From the NCBI RefSeq assembly GCF_022835695.1, contig NZ_BQUV01000002.1, positions 310,001-374,000 of the forward strand: a stretch of 64,000 bases of DNA, in the 5' to 3' direction. The notes under the pieces are model-generated. The model saw only the letters and a list, made by a program, of their open reading frames with translations, did not search any database and was not told where the DNA came from. This DNA comes from Bradyrhizobium sp. Ce-3. Its GTDB lineage: Bacteria > Pseudomonadota > Alphaproteobacteria > Rhizobiales > Xanthobacteraceae. Shown here one piece after another: positions 27,654 through 35,949 of this stretch; position 1 is the stretch's first letter, and the number at the start of each line of letters is the position of its first letter. A program made the translations under genes and the position numbers.

Positions 27654-29249
27654 ATGACGAGTCCTTGCCGCGTTCTAATGATTTATCCGAAGTTCGTTCC
27701 GGACTCGTTCTGGAACTATACGGAAGCTTGCGAACTCGTCGGCGCGAAGTATCCGGCGGCGCCGCTCGGACTGATCACGGTCGCCGCCATGCTGCCGAGG
27801 CATTGGGAGATCCGTCTCGTCAATCGTAACACCGAGCCTTCGACCGACGCCGACCTTGACTGGGCCGATCTCGTCATGATCGGCGGAATGCTGAACCAGC
27901 AGCCTGATTTTCTCCACCTGATCGATCTCGCCCACCGGCACGGCAAGCCGGTATGTGTCGGTGGGCCTGACGTCTCCTCCAGCCCGCACCTTTACGCGGA
28001 TGCCGACTTCCAGGTGATCGGCGAGGCCGAGCATGTCATCGCGGAATTCATCGCCGCTTGGGAACGCGGCGAGCGCAAGGGCGTGTTCACCGCCGAGAAA
28101 TTCAAGATCGACGTCACGCAAAGCCCGATGCCGCGCTACGATCTGATCAAGTTCGAGCATTATCTCTTCATTGGCGTGCAGTATTCGCGCGGCTGCCCGT
28201 TCACCTGCGAGTTCTGCGACATCATCGAGCTGTATGGGCGCGTGCCGCGTACCAAAACCCCCGATCAGATTCTCGCCGAGCTGCAAGCCCTCTACGATCA
28301 CGGCTATCGTGGGCATGTCGATTTCGTCGACGACAATTTCATCGGCAACAAGAAAAACCTGCGCGTCTTGCTGCCGCGGCTCAAAGCCTGGCTGGAAGAG
28401 CGGGACTATCCGTTCGAATTCTCGACCGAAGCCTCGATCAATATCGCCGACGATAGCGAGCTGTTGCAGGCAATGAAGGACGCGAACTTCTTCGGCATTT
28501 TCGTCGGCATCGAGAGCCCGGATCCCGAGACCCTCGTGCAGATGAAGAAAAAGCAGAACACCAGGCGCAACATCGCCGAGAGCGTTCACAAGATCTACGA
28601 CTATGGCATGTTCGTCACCGCGGGTTTCATCGTCGGGTTCGATACCGAGAAAGTCTCGATGGCGCAGGCGATGATCGACTTCATCGAGGAGGCGAGCATT
28701 CCAGTCTGCATGGTTGGACTGCTTTATGCGTTGCCGGGCACACAGCTGACGCGGCGGCTGGCCCAGGAAGGCCGCCTGCACGAGGGCCATGATCTCATGA
28801 AGGTCGAGCAGGCGGGCGACCAATGCACGCTCGGCTGCAATTTCGACACCAAGCGTCCGCTTCGCGACATCCTCACGGATTACAAGACCGTGCTCGGGCA
28901 CGTGTACAGCCCGGCGGCATATGCAGGACGGCTGGCGCAGCTTGCCGCCATGCTCGACCGGTCGGATCGGCGCCGCGACCTGCCGGATGGCGACATCCGC
29001 AAGCGGCTTGGCGGCATCGAAGGCGTGCACAGGGTGATCAGTGCGCTGCCGGAGGTTCGCGAGCCGTTCTGGAAGACCTTCGTCGGGGTCGCCAAGTCCA
29101 ATCCAGGCGCGCTGCGCTACATCGTGATGCTGATGGCGCTGTACTTGCACTTCGGGCCGTTCTCGAAATACGTGATCGGCGAGATCGACCGCCGGATTGC
29201 CGAGTTGGACGGTAAGCCGTCGGTGAGGGCCACGGCGCTTGCGCAATGA
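27654..29249 (+). CDS. B12-binding radical SAM protein (DUF4070 type, HpnP-like family)
   Basis: 531 residues. An N-terminal cobalamin-binding Rossmann domain (about 1-150: VGGPDVSSSPHLYADADFQV, GEAEHVIAEF) is followed by a radical SAM core whose cluster motif is CPFTCEFCD near residues 181-189, then ELYGRVPRTKTPDQ and VDFVDDNFIGNKK. The C-terminal region matches the DUF4070 extension. The group includes the hopanoid C-2 methylase HpnP, but many paralogues have other unknown substrates. No hopanoid genes are nearby, so I do not name it hpnP. GGAG lies 5 bases before the ATG. Confidence 0.88.
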   Translation: MTSPCRVLMIYPKFVPDSFWNYTEACELVGAKYPAAPLGLITVAAMLPRHWEIRLVNRNTEPSTDADLDWADLVMIGGMLNQQPDFLHLIDLAHRHGKPVCVGGPDVSSSPHLYADADFQVIGEAEHVIAEFIAAWERGERKGVFTAEKFKIDVTQSPMPRYDLIKFEHYLFIGVQYSRGCPFTCEFCDIIELYGRVPRTKTPDQILAELQALYDHGYRGHVDFVDDNFIGNKKNLRVLLPRLKAWLEERDYPFEFSTEASINIADDSELLQAMKDANFFGIFVGIESPDPETLVQMKKKQNTRRNIAESVHKIYDYGMFVTAGFIVGFDTEKVSMAQAMIDFIEEASIPVCMVGLLYALPGTQLTRRLAQEGRLHEGHDLMKVEQAGDQCTLGCNFDTKRPLRDILTDYKTVLGHVYSPAAYAGRLAQLAAMLDRSDRRRDLPDGDIRKRLGGIEGVHRVISALPEVREPFWKTFVGVAKSNPGALRYIVMLMALYLHFGPFSKYVIGEIDRRIAELDGKPSVRATALAQ

Positions 29250-29291
29250 CTTCATCAACTCTGCAGCTTGATGGACGGCAAGGTTCGCCGG

Positions 29292-29324
29292 AGCTTCGGT
29301 TCTGATTGAATCAGGACCGAAGCT
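29292..29324. terminator. Convergent stem-loop
   Basis: AGCTTCGGT plus CTGAT (29292-29306) pairs with ATCAG plus ACCGAAGCT (29310-29324), with one G-T pair and a 3-base loop. It lies between the convergent radical SAM and SDR genes and probably ends both. Confidence 0.65.
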
Positions 29325-29345
29325 TGCTTGAGCGGCCACCGCGTT

Positions 29346-30173
29346 TCAGGCAACGTCGGTGGAAAGCGAAACGCTCTTCCACGCATCGAATTCGGCCTGC
29401 AGCAGTTTCATCTTGTCCTCAACCAGCCGCACGGCATCGCTGCCGAGCAACAGATGCGCCGGCGGATCGGCCGACAGTGCGAGTTGCAGCATCGCCTGCG
29501 CGGCCTTCTTGGGATCGCCGACCTGCCAGCCACTCAGTTCCATGCGGCGTTTGCGGATTGGATCGATGACAGCGTCATAGTCCGCGATCGACCGTTCTGC
29601 CCGCACCATCGACCGTCCGGCCCAGTCGGTGCGGAAGCCACCCGGCTCGACGGCGGTGACCTTGATGCCGAGGTCCTTGACTTCCTTGCCAAGGGACTCG
29701 GAGATCCCTTCCAGTGCGAACTTGCTGCCGTGATAGTAGCTGAGACCGGCCATCGTGATGATCCCGCCCATCGACGTGATGTTGAGGATGTGTCCGGCGC
29801 GTCGTTTGCGCATGAAGGGCAGCACCGCCTGGATCATCGCCACCGCGCCGAACACGTTGACCTCGAACTGGCGCCGCAGATCGTCGATCGACGATTCCTC
29901 CAGAATGCCCTCGTGGCCATAGCCGGCATTGTTCACGAGGACGTCGATCGCGCCGATCCTGCGCTCGATATCAGCGACGGCGGGCGCGATCGCCGCTGTG
30001 TTGGTGACGTCGAGGATCACGGCGTGCACGCCCTTGCCGAGCGCTTCGAATGTCTGCTGGTCGGTTGCATTGCGCACGGTGCCGGCGACGGTGTGGCCGT
30101 CATGCAATGCGGCCTCGGCAAGTGCGCGGCCGAAGCCGGATGAAACGCCAGTGATCAGGAAAGTCTTTGCCAT
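29346..30173 (-). CDS. Short-chain dehydrogenase/reductase
   Basis: 275 residues, classical SDR. The cofactor motif is TGVSSGFGRA (8-17), then DVLVNNAGYGHEG. The catalytic Tyr-Lys pair is in YYHGSKFAL with the Ser in NITSMGG. An Arg following the glycine motif region (VRNAT) suggests NADP preference. The substrate is unknown. It is divergent from a LysR regulator, which is probably its controller. Confidence 0.92.
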   Translation of the reverse strand: MAKTFLITGVSSGFGRALAEAALHDGHTVAGTVRNATDQQTFEALGKGVHAVILDVTNTAAIAPAVADIERRIGAIDVLVNNAGYGHEGILEESSIDDLRRQFEVNVFGAVAMIQAVLPFMRKRRAGHILNITSMGGIITMAGLSYYHGSKFALEGISESLGKEVKDLGIKVTAVEPGGFRTDWAGRSMVRAERSIADYDAVIDPIRKRRMELSGWQVGDPKKAAQAMLQLALSADPPAHLLLGSDAVRLVEDKMKLLQAEFDAWKSVSLSTDVA

Positions 30174-30274
30174 GGGAGGTGCCCTTCAAAACCAGTTTCC
30201 GGGCTCGATATAGTCGGTTGGATTAATGCAATAATCGGCATAGACTGGCATGACCTGATGCAGGAAATCGAACA

Positions 30275-31240
30275 ATGCAGCATGCCGGTCTTTTCGAGTT
30301 GAATGCGGTCGTCGCGATCTCGACGCATCGCAGCTTTCGCGCGGCGGCGACGGAACTCGGCATTTCGCCTTCGGCGTTGAGCCATGCAATCGCCGGGCTG
30401 GAGAAGCGGCTTGGCGTGCGCCTGATCAATCGGACGACACGCAGCGTCGCGCTGTCGGAAGCGGGAGAGCGCTTCCTCGCCAGGGTCAGCCCCGCGCTGC
30501 GCGAGATTGCCGGCGCGATGGAGGATGTGAACGAGTTTCGCGATACGCCCGCGGGCACACTGCGCATCAATCTGAAGGAGCGCGCCGCGCACCAGATCCT
30601 TCGCCCGGTCGTGGCAAAGTTCCTGCGGCGCTATCCTGACATGAACGTCGAATTGACGCTGGAAGGACGTCCGATCGACATCGTCGCGGAAGGTTTCGAT
30701 GCCGGCATCCGGCTGGCCGAAGCCGTGCCGCAGGACATGGTCGCGATTGCCTGCGGCCCGGACACCCGCTTCATCGTCGTTGGCGCGCCCGGCTATTTCG
30801 ATCGCGCGTCGGTGCCGCGGTCTCCGCTCGATCTGCTCGCCCATGAATGCATTCGCAGGCGGATGCCGAGCGGCAAGCTCTATCACTGGGAGTTCGAAAA
30901 GCGCGGCGGCGAGCAGATGGTGCTCGATGTCCCGGGCAGGCTGACCCTCGACAGTGACAGCCTGATGGTCGAAGCCGCCCTCGAGGGTTTGGGGCTGGCC
31001 TTCGTCAGCGATTTCTGGGTCACGGAGCATCTCGCCGCCGGCACGTTGCGCGCGGTTCTGGACGCCTGGACGCCGCCATTTGCGGGCTTGCGCCTGTATT
31101 ATCCGCGGCACCGGCACATGACGGCGGGGCTTCGCGCCTTCGTCGACATGATACGGGAGGAGACGAAGCTCGCCACCCGGATTGGCGGCGGCCACTCACC
31201 CCAGGGCAAGCGATCGGACGAGCATCGCAAACACGCTTGA
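30275..31240 (+). CDS. LysR-family transcriptional regulator
   Basis: 321 residues. The N-terminal helix-turn-helix is SFRAAATELGISPSALSHAI (about 20-39), then LEKRLGVRLINRTTRSVALSE. The rest is a periplasmic-binding-like effector domain (GTLRINLKERAAHQI, DIVAEGFDAGIRLAE). The sequence type is that of the CrgA/DmlR-like group that often controls a divergent oxidoreductase, and here it faces an SDR gene across 101 bases. AGGAAA precedes the ATG. Confidence 0.93.
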   Translation: MQHAGLFELNAVVAISTHRSFRAAATELGISPSALSHAIAGLEKRLGVRLINRTTRSVALSEAGERFLARVSPALREIAGAMEDVNEFRDTPAGTLRINLKERAAHQILRPVVAKFLRRYPDMNVELTLEGRPIDIVAEGFDAGIRLAEAVPQDMVAIACGPDTRFIVVGAPGYFDRASVPRSPLDLLAHECIRRRMPSGKLYHWEFEKRGGEQMVLDVPGRLTLDSDSLMVEAALEGLGLAFVSDFWVTEHLAAGTLRAVLDAWTPPFAGLRLYYPRHRHMTAGLRAFVDMIREETKLATRIGGGHSPQGKRSDEHRKHA

Positions 31241-31349
31241 GCTGTCTGGAAGCCGTCGAGGCTGTTGGGGCCACGATACTTTTGGTGGACGCGTCGGGAG
31301 ATGCGGGCTAAACGCGCAGCATATTCCCTCGGCACCGTGAATCTCACTC

Positions 31350-32186
31350 GTGAGTGGCAGGCAGAACAATTTCCTTGCTCAGGCGCTGCAACAAGGCGCA
31401 TTGGCGTTGCGGGCGCAGCAGTTTGCTCAGGCAGAGCAGATCGCGACCAACATCCTGAAGTCAAACCGCACGGACCGACATGCGGCGCTACTGCTGGCGC
31501 ATGCCCTGATGGGGCAGAAGCGGGGAGACGAGGCGATCGCGCCGCTCGAGCGGATTGCACGCCGTGGCGACGATGGCGAGGTCGAGACCTTGCTCGGTGC
31601 TTTGCTGTGCGGCGCCGGGCGGGCCACGGACGGCATCGCCCAGCTTCGGCGCACGGCGGCGCGGCGTCCGCCCTATCTCCCCTCGTTCCAGGAACTCGCC
31701 GGGCAGCTTGCCAAGGCCGGTCAATACGACGAGGCGATCAGCACGGTCGAGGCCGGGCTTGCGCTGGCGCCCGGCAGCGTCGACCTGAAGTACGATCTGG
31801 GGCGCCTGTTGCATGAGACCGATCAGATCGCGCGGGCCGCAAGCATCCTGAGAGAGGCATGTGCTGCCGCGCCGGGACGCCCCGACGTGCTCAACCAGCT
31901 CGGGCGGGTCCTGATCCTACATGGCGACTATGCCGGCGCCGTGGATGCCTTCCGCCGCGTGCTCGCGCTTTACCCGGACGATCGCTCGACCCGCGCCTAC
32001 CTCGCCACCTCGCTGTTCGAGCAGGGCGAGCGCGATGCTGCCGAGACGGCGCTGCGCGCCGTCATTCGCGGTCAGCCCCAGCTGCTGGGACGCGCGGCAT
32101 TCGTCATGGCCGCGGGATCGCGCGGCCGCTTCTTCTTCTCGCAAGGCGACGTTGCCAAATTCCTCGGCGGGGAGAGGCCAGCTTGA
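31350..32186 (+). CDS. Tetratricopeptide-repeat protein
   Basis: 278 residues from a GTG. At least five TPR units can be read, for example FAQAEQIATNILKSNRTDRHAALLLAHAL, YDEAISTVEAGLALAP, and YAGAVDAFRRVLALYPDD. No signal peptide and no catalytic domain is visible. It converges with the next gene, 27 bases away. TPR proteins scaffold protein contacts; the partner is unknown. Confidence 0.8.
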   Translation: MSGRQNNFLAQALQQGALALRAQQFAQAEQIATNILKSNRTDRHAALLLAHALMGQKRGDEAIAPLERIARRGDDGEVETLLGALLCGAGRATDGIAQLRRTAARRPPYLPSFQELAGQLAKAGQYDEAISTVEAGLALAPGSVDLKYDLGRLLHETDQIARAASILREACAAAPGRPDVLNQLGRVLILHGDYAGAVDAFRRVLALYPDDRSTRAYLATSLFEQGERDAAETALRAVIRGQPQLLGRAAFVMAAGSRGRFFFSQGDVAKFLGGERPA

Positions 32187-32213
32187 GCGCAGCGGACGAA
32201 ATCGCGTCGCGCC

Positions 32214-32924
32214 TTACGCCCTGAAGTTTCTGCGATAGAGGTTGGGCTCGCGCTTGAGCTCGCCGCGGAATTCGCCGACGCGCTTGGCTTCCTCCGCGGT
32301 GAACGGCGTTGCCTGCGCGGTCCAGCTGTCGCGCTTGACCGGGATGCATTGTGCGATGGGCGTGCCCTTGGGCAGGACGCCTCGGAAATTCCTGTCGTGC
32401 CAATACGCCGGGAAGTGCACCCAATTGTCGGTATAGAGGTCGGAATTGACCAGGCCGCTCAGCGTGGTGAACGGCAGATCGAAGCGATTGACGGGATGCG
32501 TGAAGTAGACCGCGTAGCCTTCCGGGGCTTCGACGGTCCACAGATTGTGGAATTTGAGAAAGAAACGGCCCTCTTCGAACAGCGGCGTGCCGCTGACCTG
32601 ACCCGGGTCGTGAAACCCGATCGGCGAACGCGGAAACTCGGGCGTGCCTCCCGGCGGCAGATCGTGGTCCCAGGTGATCTCGCCGTTCTCGACCTTGAGA
32701 TCGCAGACCAGCGGCAGCAGGAATCCGCAGGTCATCGCATCAACAAACGGCGGGCAGCGCTTGATGGTGTCCTCGTCGTGCAGGTTGATCGAAGAGAAGG
32801 CCGTCGCAGGCATTGCCTTGAGCCAGTCGGGAACGCCCTGCGCCGCCGGGATGGGGGCCGGTATCCGTCCCTCAAGCTCCGTCGGACAGCGGAATTTGAG
32901 CGTCAGTTTGTTGCTGGTGGACAT
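32214..32924 (-). CDS. Uncharacterised protein, possibly DUF6065 family
   Basis: 236 residues, soluble. It starts NKLTLKFRCPTELEGRIPAPIPAAQGVPDWLKAMP and has many aromatic segments (FFLKFHNLWTVEAPEGYAVYF, NWVHFPAYWHD). The pattern recalls DUF6065 proteins, whose function is unknown; I am not certain of that family name. GGAG lies 7 bases before the ATG. It stands convergent to the TPR gene and upstream of a palindromic repeat. Confidence 0.7.
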   Translation of the reverse strand: MSTSNKLTLKFRCPTELEGRIPAPIPAAQGVPDWLKAMPATAFSSINLHDEDTIKRCPPFVDAMTCGFLLPLVCDLKVENGEITWDHDLPPGGTPEFPRSPIGFHDPGQVSGTPLFEEGRFFLKFHNLWTVEAPEGYAVYFTHPVNRFDLPFTTLSGLVNSDLYTDNWVHFPAYWHDRNFRGVLPKGTPIAQCIPVKRDSWTAQATPFTAEEAKRVGEFRGELKREPNLYRRNFRA

Positions 32925-33002
32925 TGGGCGCTCCGATGCCCTGTTGGCCTACATCAATGCGTCGCAAAGGTGAAGCGCCGCCACGCCGCCGAACGCGTAG
33001 CC

Positions 33003-33089
33003 TTGTAGGATGGGTGAAGCGAAGCGATGCCCATCAATCATTTCGGCGCCGTCAGAGGATGGGTATCGCTGCGCTCCACCCATCCTACG
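33003..33089. repeat. Interspersed palindromic element, copy B
   Basis: Left arm TAGGATGGGTGAAGCGAAGC and right arm GCGCTCCACCCATCCTA are inverted around about 30 bases. The arms match copy A (17928-18011). It lies between the 236-residue protein gene and the mandelate racemase-like gene. Confidence 0.75.
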
Positions 33090-33112
33090 GATCTACGGAT
33101 CACCGTCCGGGA

Positions 33113-34198
33113 TTAGCTGACCAGATACTTCGCCACCGCTGGCTCGTTCCATTCGATCCCGAGCCCGGGACCGCGGGCGGTCACCGCGCCATCGATGATC
33201 TCGGCGGGCCTTGCCAGGATCACGCCTGCGAAGTCGAGGAATTCGAGCCAGTGCGCGGTCGGCGTCACCGCCAGCAGATGCGCGCTGACTTCCGCGAACA
33301 GATGGCTCGACATCGGGATCGAGGCCGCATCGGCCTGGCCTGCGACCTGCATCCAGCCGGTGACGCCGCCGACCTTCATGACGTCGGGCATGATGAAGTC
33401 GGATGCGCCGGCCCCAATCGCTTCGGCGAAGCCGCGCGGAAACCACCAGTTCTCGCCGGCCTGGATCGGCGTCGGCGAGGTCTCGCGGACCTTGGCATGG
33501 CCGGACAGACTCTCCTGCGGCACCGGCTCCTCGATCCAATGCAGGTCGTAGGGAGCAAGCCGCGCGATACGGCGCGTGGCCTCGGCCGGATCGAGCGACT
33601 GGTTGAAGTCGATCATCAGTGCGATGTCGGGGCCGAGCAGGGTGCGCACGCCCTTCACGACGCGCTCGTCATTGGCAGCGTCACCGTCGCCGCCCTTGAT
33701 CTTGATGCCCTTGAAGCCCTGATCGAGCGAACGCCGCAGCGCGCGTTCATCGGCTACGGGATCGACCACGCCGTAGCTGTCATAGGCCTTGATCGGCTTG
33801 GCGGAGCCGCCGAGCAGTTCGACCAGCGGCCGGCCGGCGAGTTGGCCGAGCACGTCCCAATAGGCCATGTCGAGACCGGACACCGCCATGCCGACCAGAC
33901 CCTGCCAGCCGAGCAAACGAAATTTGGCGTCCATCGCCTGCATCAGGTCGAACGGCGCGACCGGCTTGCCGGTGAGTTCGCGGCCGATCTGCTCGATCAG
34001 ATAACAAAGCGGGTGAAGTGTGAGCTTGCTGTAGGCGAAGATGTAGCTGCGACCAATAACGCCTTGATCGGTCTCGACATCGATCAGAACCAGCGGGCCG
34101 GAATCGATCACGCCGAACGCATTCTTCACGGGACGCTTGAGCGGCACCACGACGCCTCGCGCCTTCACGCCGCGGATCGCTGCAACTGTCTGGCTCAT
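33113..34198 (-). CDS. Mandelate racemase-like enolase-superfamily enzyme
   Basis: 361 residues. All active-site residues of the mandelate racemase subgroup are present at a constant +2 offset from Pseudomonas putida MR: KxK bases K166 and K168, metal ligands D197, E223 and E249, N199, the D272-H299 pair and E319. The segments PMSSHLF and ATPTAHWLE-like VTPTAHWLE are near identical to MR. The enzyme should abstract an alpha-proton from a 2-hydroxy acid. No mandelate dehydrogenase or decarboxylase gene is nearby, so the substrate is open. AGAGGAAAC precedes the ATG. Confidence 0.9.
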   Translation of the reverse strand: MSQTVAAIRGVKARGVVVPLKRPVKNAFGVIDSGPLVLIDVETDQGVIGRSYIFAYSKLTLHPLCYLIEQIGRELTGKPVAPFDLMQAMDAKFRLLGWQGLVGMAVSGLDMAYWDVLGQLAGRPLVELLGGSAKPIKAYDSYGVVDPVADERALRRSLDQGFKGIKIKGGDGDAANDERVVKGVRTLLGPDIALMIDFNQSLDPAEATRRIARLAPYDLHWIEEPVPQESLSGHAKVRETSPTPIQAGENWWFPRGFAEAIGAGASDFIMPDVMKVGGVTGWMQVAGQADAASIPMSSHLFAEVSAHLLAVTPTAHWLEFLDFAGVILARPAEIIDGAVTARGPGLGIEWNEPAVAKYLVS

Positions 34199-34216
34199 GG
34201 GTGTTTCCTCTTCTTG

Positions 34217-35566
34217 TTATTGAACACTGTACCATCGCACGAGCCGCGGCGCGGCCCAGTCGGTCGCGACCTGCTCGATCAGATAGCGGCCCGGATATTC
34301 GGCGAGGAAGGCGATGCGCTGGGTCTGGCCCGGCTCGACCGCGAGGGTGTCGAGCCAGAACGGCTTCCAGCCGTCGTCGAGCTTGTCGAGCAGGCGGAAG
34401 TGATGGCCGTGCAGATGAAAGACGCTGGCGATCGCGCCGCGGTTGGTCAGCGTCAGCACGACGGGCCGGCCCGCCTTGGCCTGGAATGCGGGAGCGGCTG
34501 TCGGCTTGAACTCCGCGGGGCGGAACCATTCGGTCGGCGCGCCGAGCGGCAGCTCGAATCTTGCGGCACTCTTGAGATCGAGCTGGGCGGGCATGTCGTT
34601 GCCCGGAAGCGGCGGAGCTGGCGGGAACGGCGCCGGTCGGATCGGCGGCTCGTTCGAGACCGTCAGTCTGCCGACCGGGCGGGCCTGCTTGCCGTCGTGC
34701 AGCAGGATCGGGAAGCTGGTTCCGGCGGTGCCGGCCGCATCGACAAAGACATCGGTGCGGCTTCCGGGAGCCAGTACCAACGCACCGTTGCGAGCCGGGA
34801 ACGGCTCGGCCGGCTGGCCGTCGATGGCCATCACCCGGACGTCGAGGTTCTCCAGCTTGACCGCCAGCACGCTGCGTTGGCTGCCGTTGATAAAGCGGAG
34901 TCTGAGCCGGGTATTGCTCGGGGCCGAGATGTCGTATGAGGTCTTGCCGTTAATTGTATGAATCGGCGTCGAATCTTTGGAATCAGTTCCGGGCGGAATC
35001 GCGGTTCCATCGGGCCGCAGGCGCCATTCCTCGATCAGCACGATCTCGTCACGATCGACGGCAACCGGCGAGGTGCCGGTCACGATCAGCGGGCGCGGCC
35101 GGACCGGCGCCGTACCGGTATCGCCGAGCAGCGGCTCGCACAGGAAGGTGCCGGCGTGGCGAAGCGGGAGCTGGAAGGTATCCTTTGCCCCCGCCGCCAG
35201 CGGCGCGCGCGAGGCCAACGGCTCCGCCGCCGGGATGCCATCGAGCCCGCGGCAGTCGAGCGCGGTTGCGACCGGCAGCTCGTTGCCGAACGTCACGTCG
35301 AGGACTTCGCCGCGCTTGAAGCGGAGGTCGCCGCCGCCGAGCGACCAGACCGGGATATCCGGGCCGCCAGGACCAGGACCATCCGGACGCAGCGAGATTC
35401 GGTCGGCCTTGGCCTGGAGTACGACCGCGGTCCGGCCCTGGGCCGAGCCCGTGGCGGGCCATGCCGGGCAAAGCGCCGCGGCGCCGATCGCGGCCATCAG
35501 GTCGCGCCGGGTGACGGAAAATTCAGGGCTTGTTTTGGGACTTGCCATCCGGCCGATGCGGACCAT
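34217..35566 (-). CDS. Multicopper-oxidase-fold protein lacking most copper ligands
   Basis: About 449 residues with a twin-arginine signal (VTRRDLMAAIGAAAL, residues 19-33) and three cupredoxin-like domains. The expected HWHG of copper motif 1 is DCRG (105-108), motif 2 (HPH) is CEP (143-145), and the C-terminal HCH motif is replaced by PGRYLIEQVATDW (425-437). Only HLHGHHF (384-390) remains. It should bind at most little copper, like E. coli FtsP/SufI, a divisome helper, but orthology is unproven. The start among three ATG codons is uncertain. It lies 18 bases before the mandelate racemase-like gene on the same strand. Confidence 0.85.
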   Translation of the reverse strand: MVRIGRMASPKTSPEFSVTRRDLMAAIGAAALCPAWPATGSAQGRTAVVLQAKADRISLRPDGPGPGGPDIPVWSLGGGDLRFKRGEVLDVTFGNELPVATALDCRGLDGIPAAEPLASRAPLAAGAKDTFQLPLRHAGTFLCEPLLGDTGTAPVRPRPLIVTGTSPVAVDRDEIVLIEEWRLRPDGTAIPPGTDSKDSTPIHTINGKTSYDISAPSNTRLRLRFINGSQRSVLAVKLENLDVRVMAIDGQPAEPFPARNGALVLAPGSRTDVFVDAAGTAGTSFPILLHDGKQARPVGRLTVSNEPPIRPAPFPPAPPLPGNDMPAQLDLKSAARFELPLGAPTEWFRPAEFKPTAAPAFQAKAGRPVVLTLTNRGAIASVFHLHGHHFRLLDKLDDGWKPFWLDTLAVEPGQTQRIAFLAEYPGRYLIEQVATDWAAPRLVRWYSVQ

Positions 35567-35700
35567 TTTCGAGGGTACCTGTCCAGTCGCGATCGGTCGC
35601 AGGCTGGGCTCTCCAGCGGCCATTTTTTTGCTGCGAACCGGTGGGCCCATGTTATAAGCCCGCCGCCCGCGGCACCGCGGCCGGATTGGATGCTTTTCAC

Positions 35701-35785
35701 GCGGGCGTGGCGGAACTGGTAGACGCGCTGGATTTAGGTTCCAGTGACGAAAGTTGTGGGGGTTCGAGTCCCTCCGCCCGCACCA
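35701..35785 (+). tRNA. tRNA-Leu (anticodon UAG)
   Basis: 85 bases including an encoded CCA. Acceptor stem GCGGGCG pairs fully with CGCCCGC. The anticodon loop TTTAGGT gives UAG. A long variable arm (TGACGAAAGTTGTGG region) marks a class II tRNA. The T arm has GTTCGAGTC. Confidence 0.96.
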
Positions 35786-35949
35786 AGCGCTTACAGCGTT
35801 TGCATGACGATTTCTTGGAGAACCTTTGGCCCGAAAGGGACGAGGGTTCGCCGAACCCACAGACGTTAGGCCGCAAGGCTCACCGTCGAACAGATTGAAC
35901 ACTGCCACGGCCGCTCGGGCCGCGGCAAAAGCGGAAGAAGATTGATACC

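Noticed and set aside
32924-34939. 671-codon plus-strand open frame across the racemase-like and multicopper-oxidase genes
   Set aside because: Antisense shadow; it crosses a palindromic repeat and two real genes and has no protein family features.
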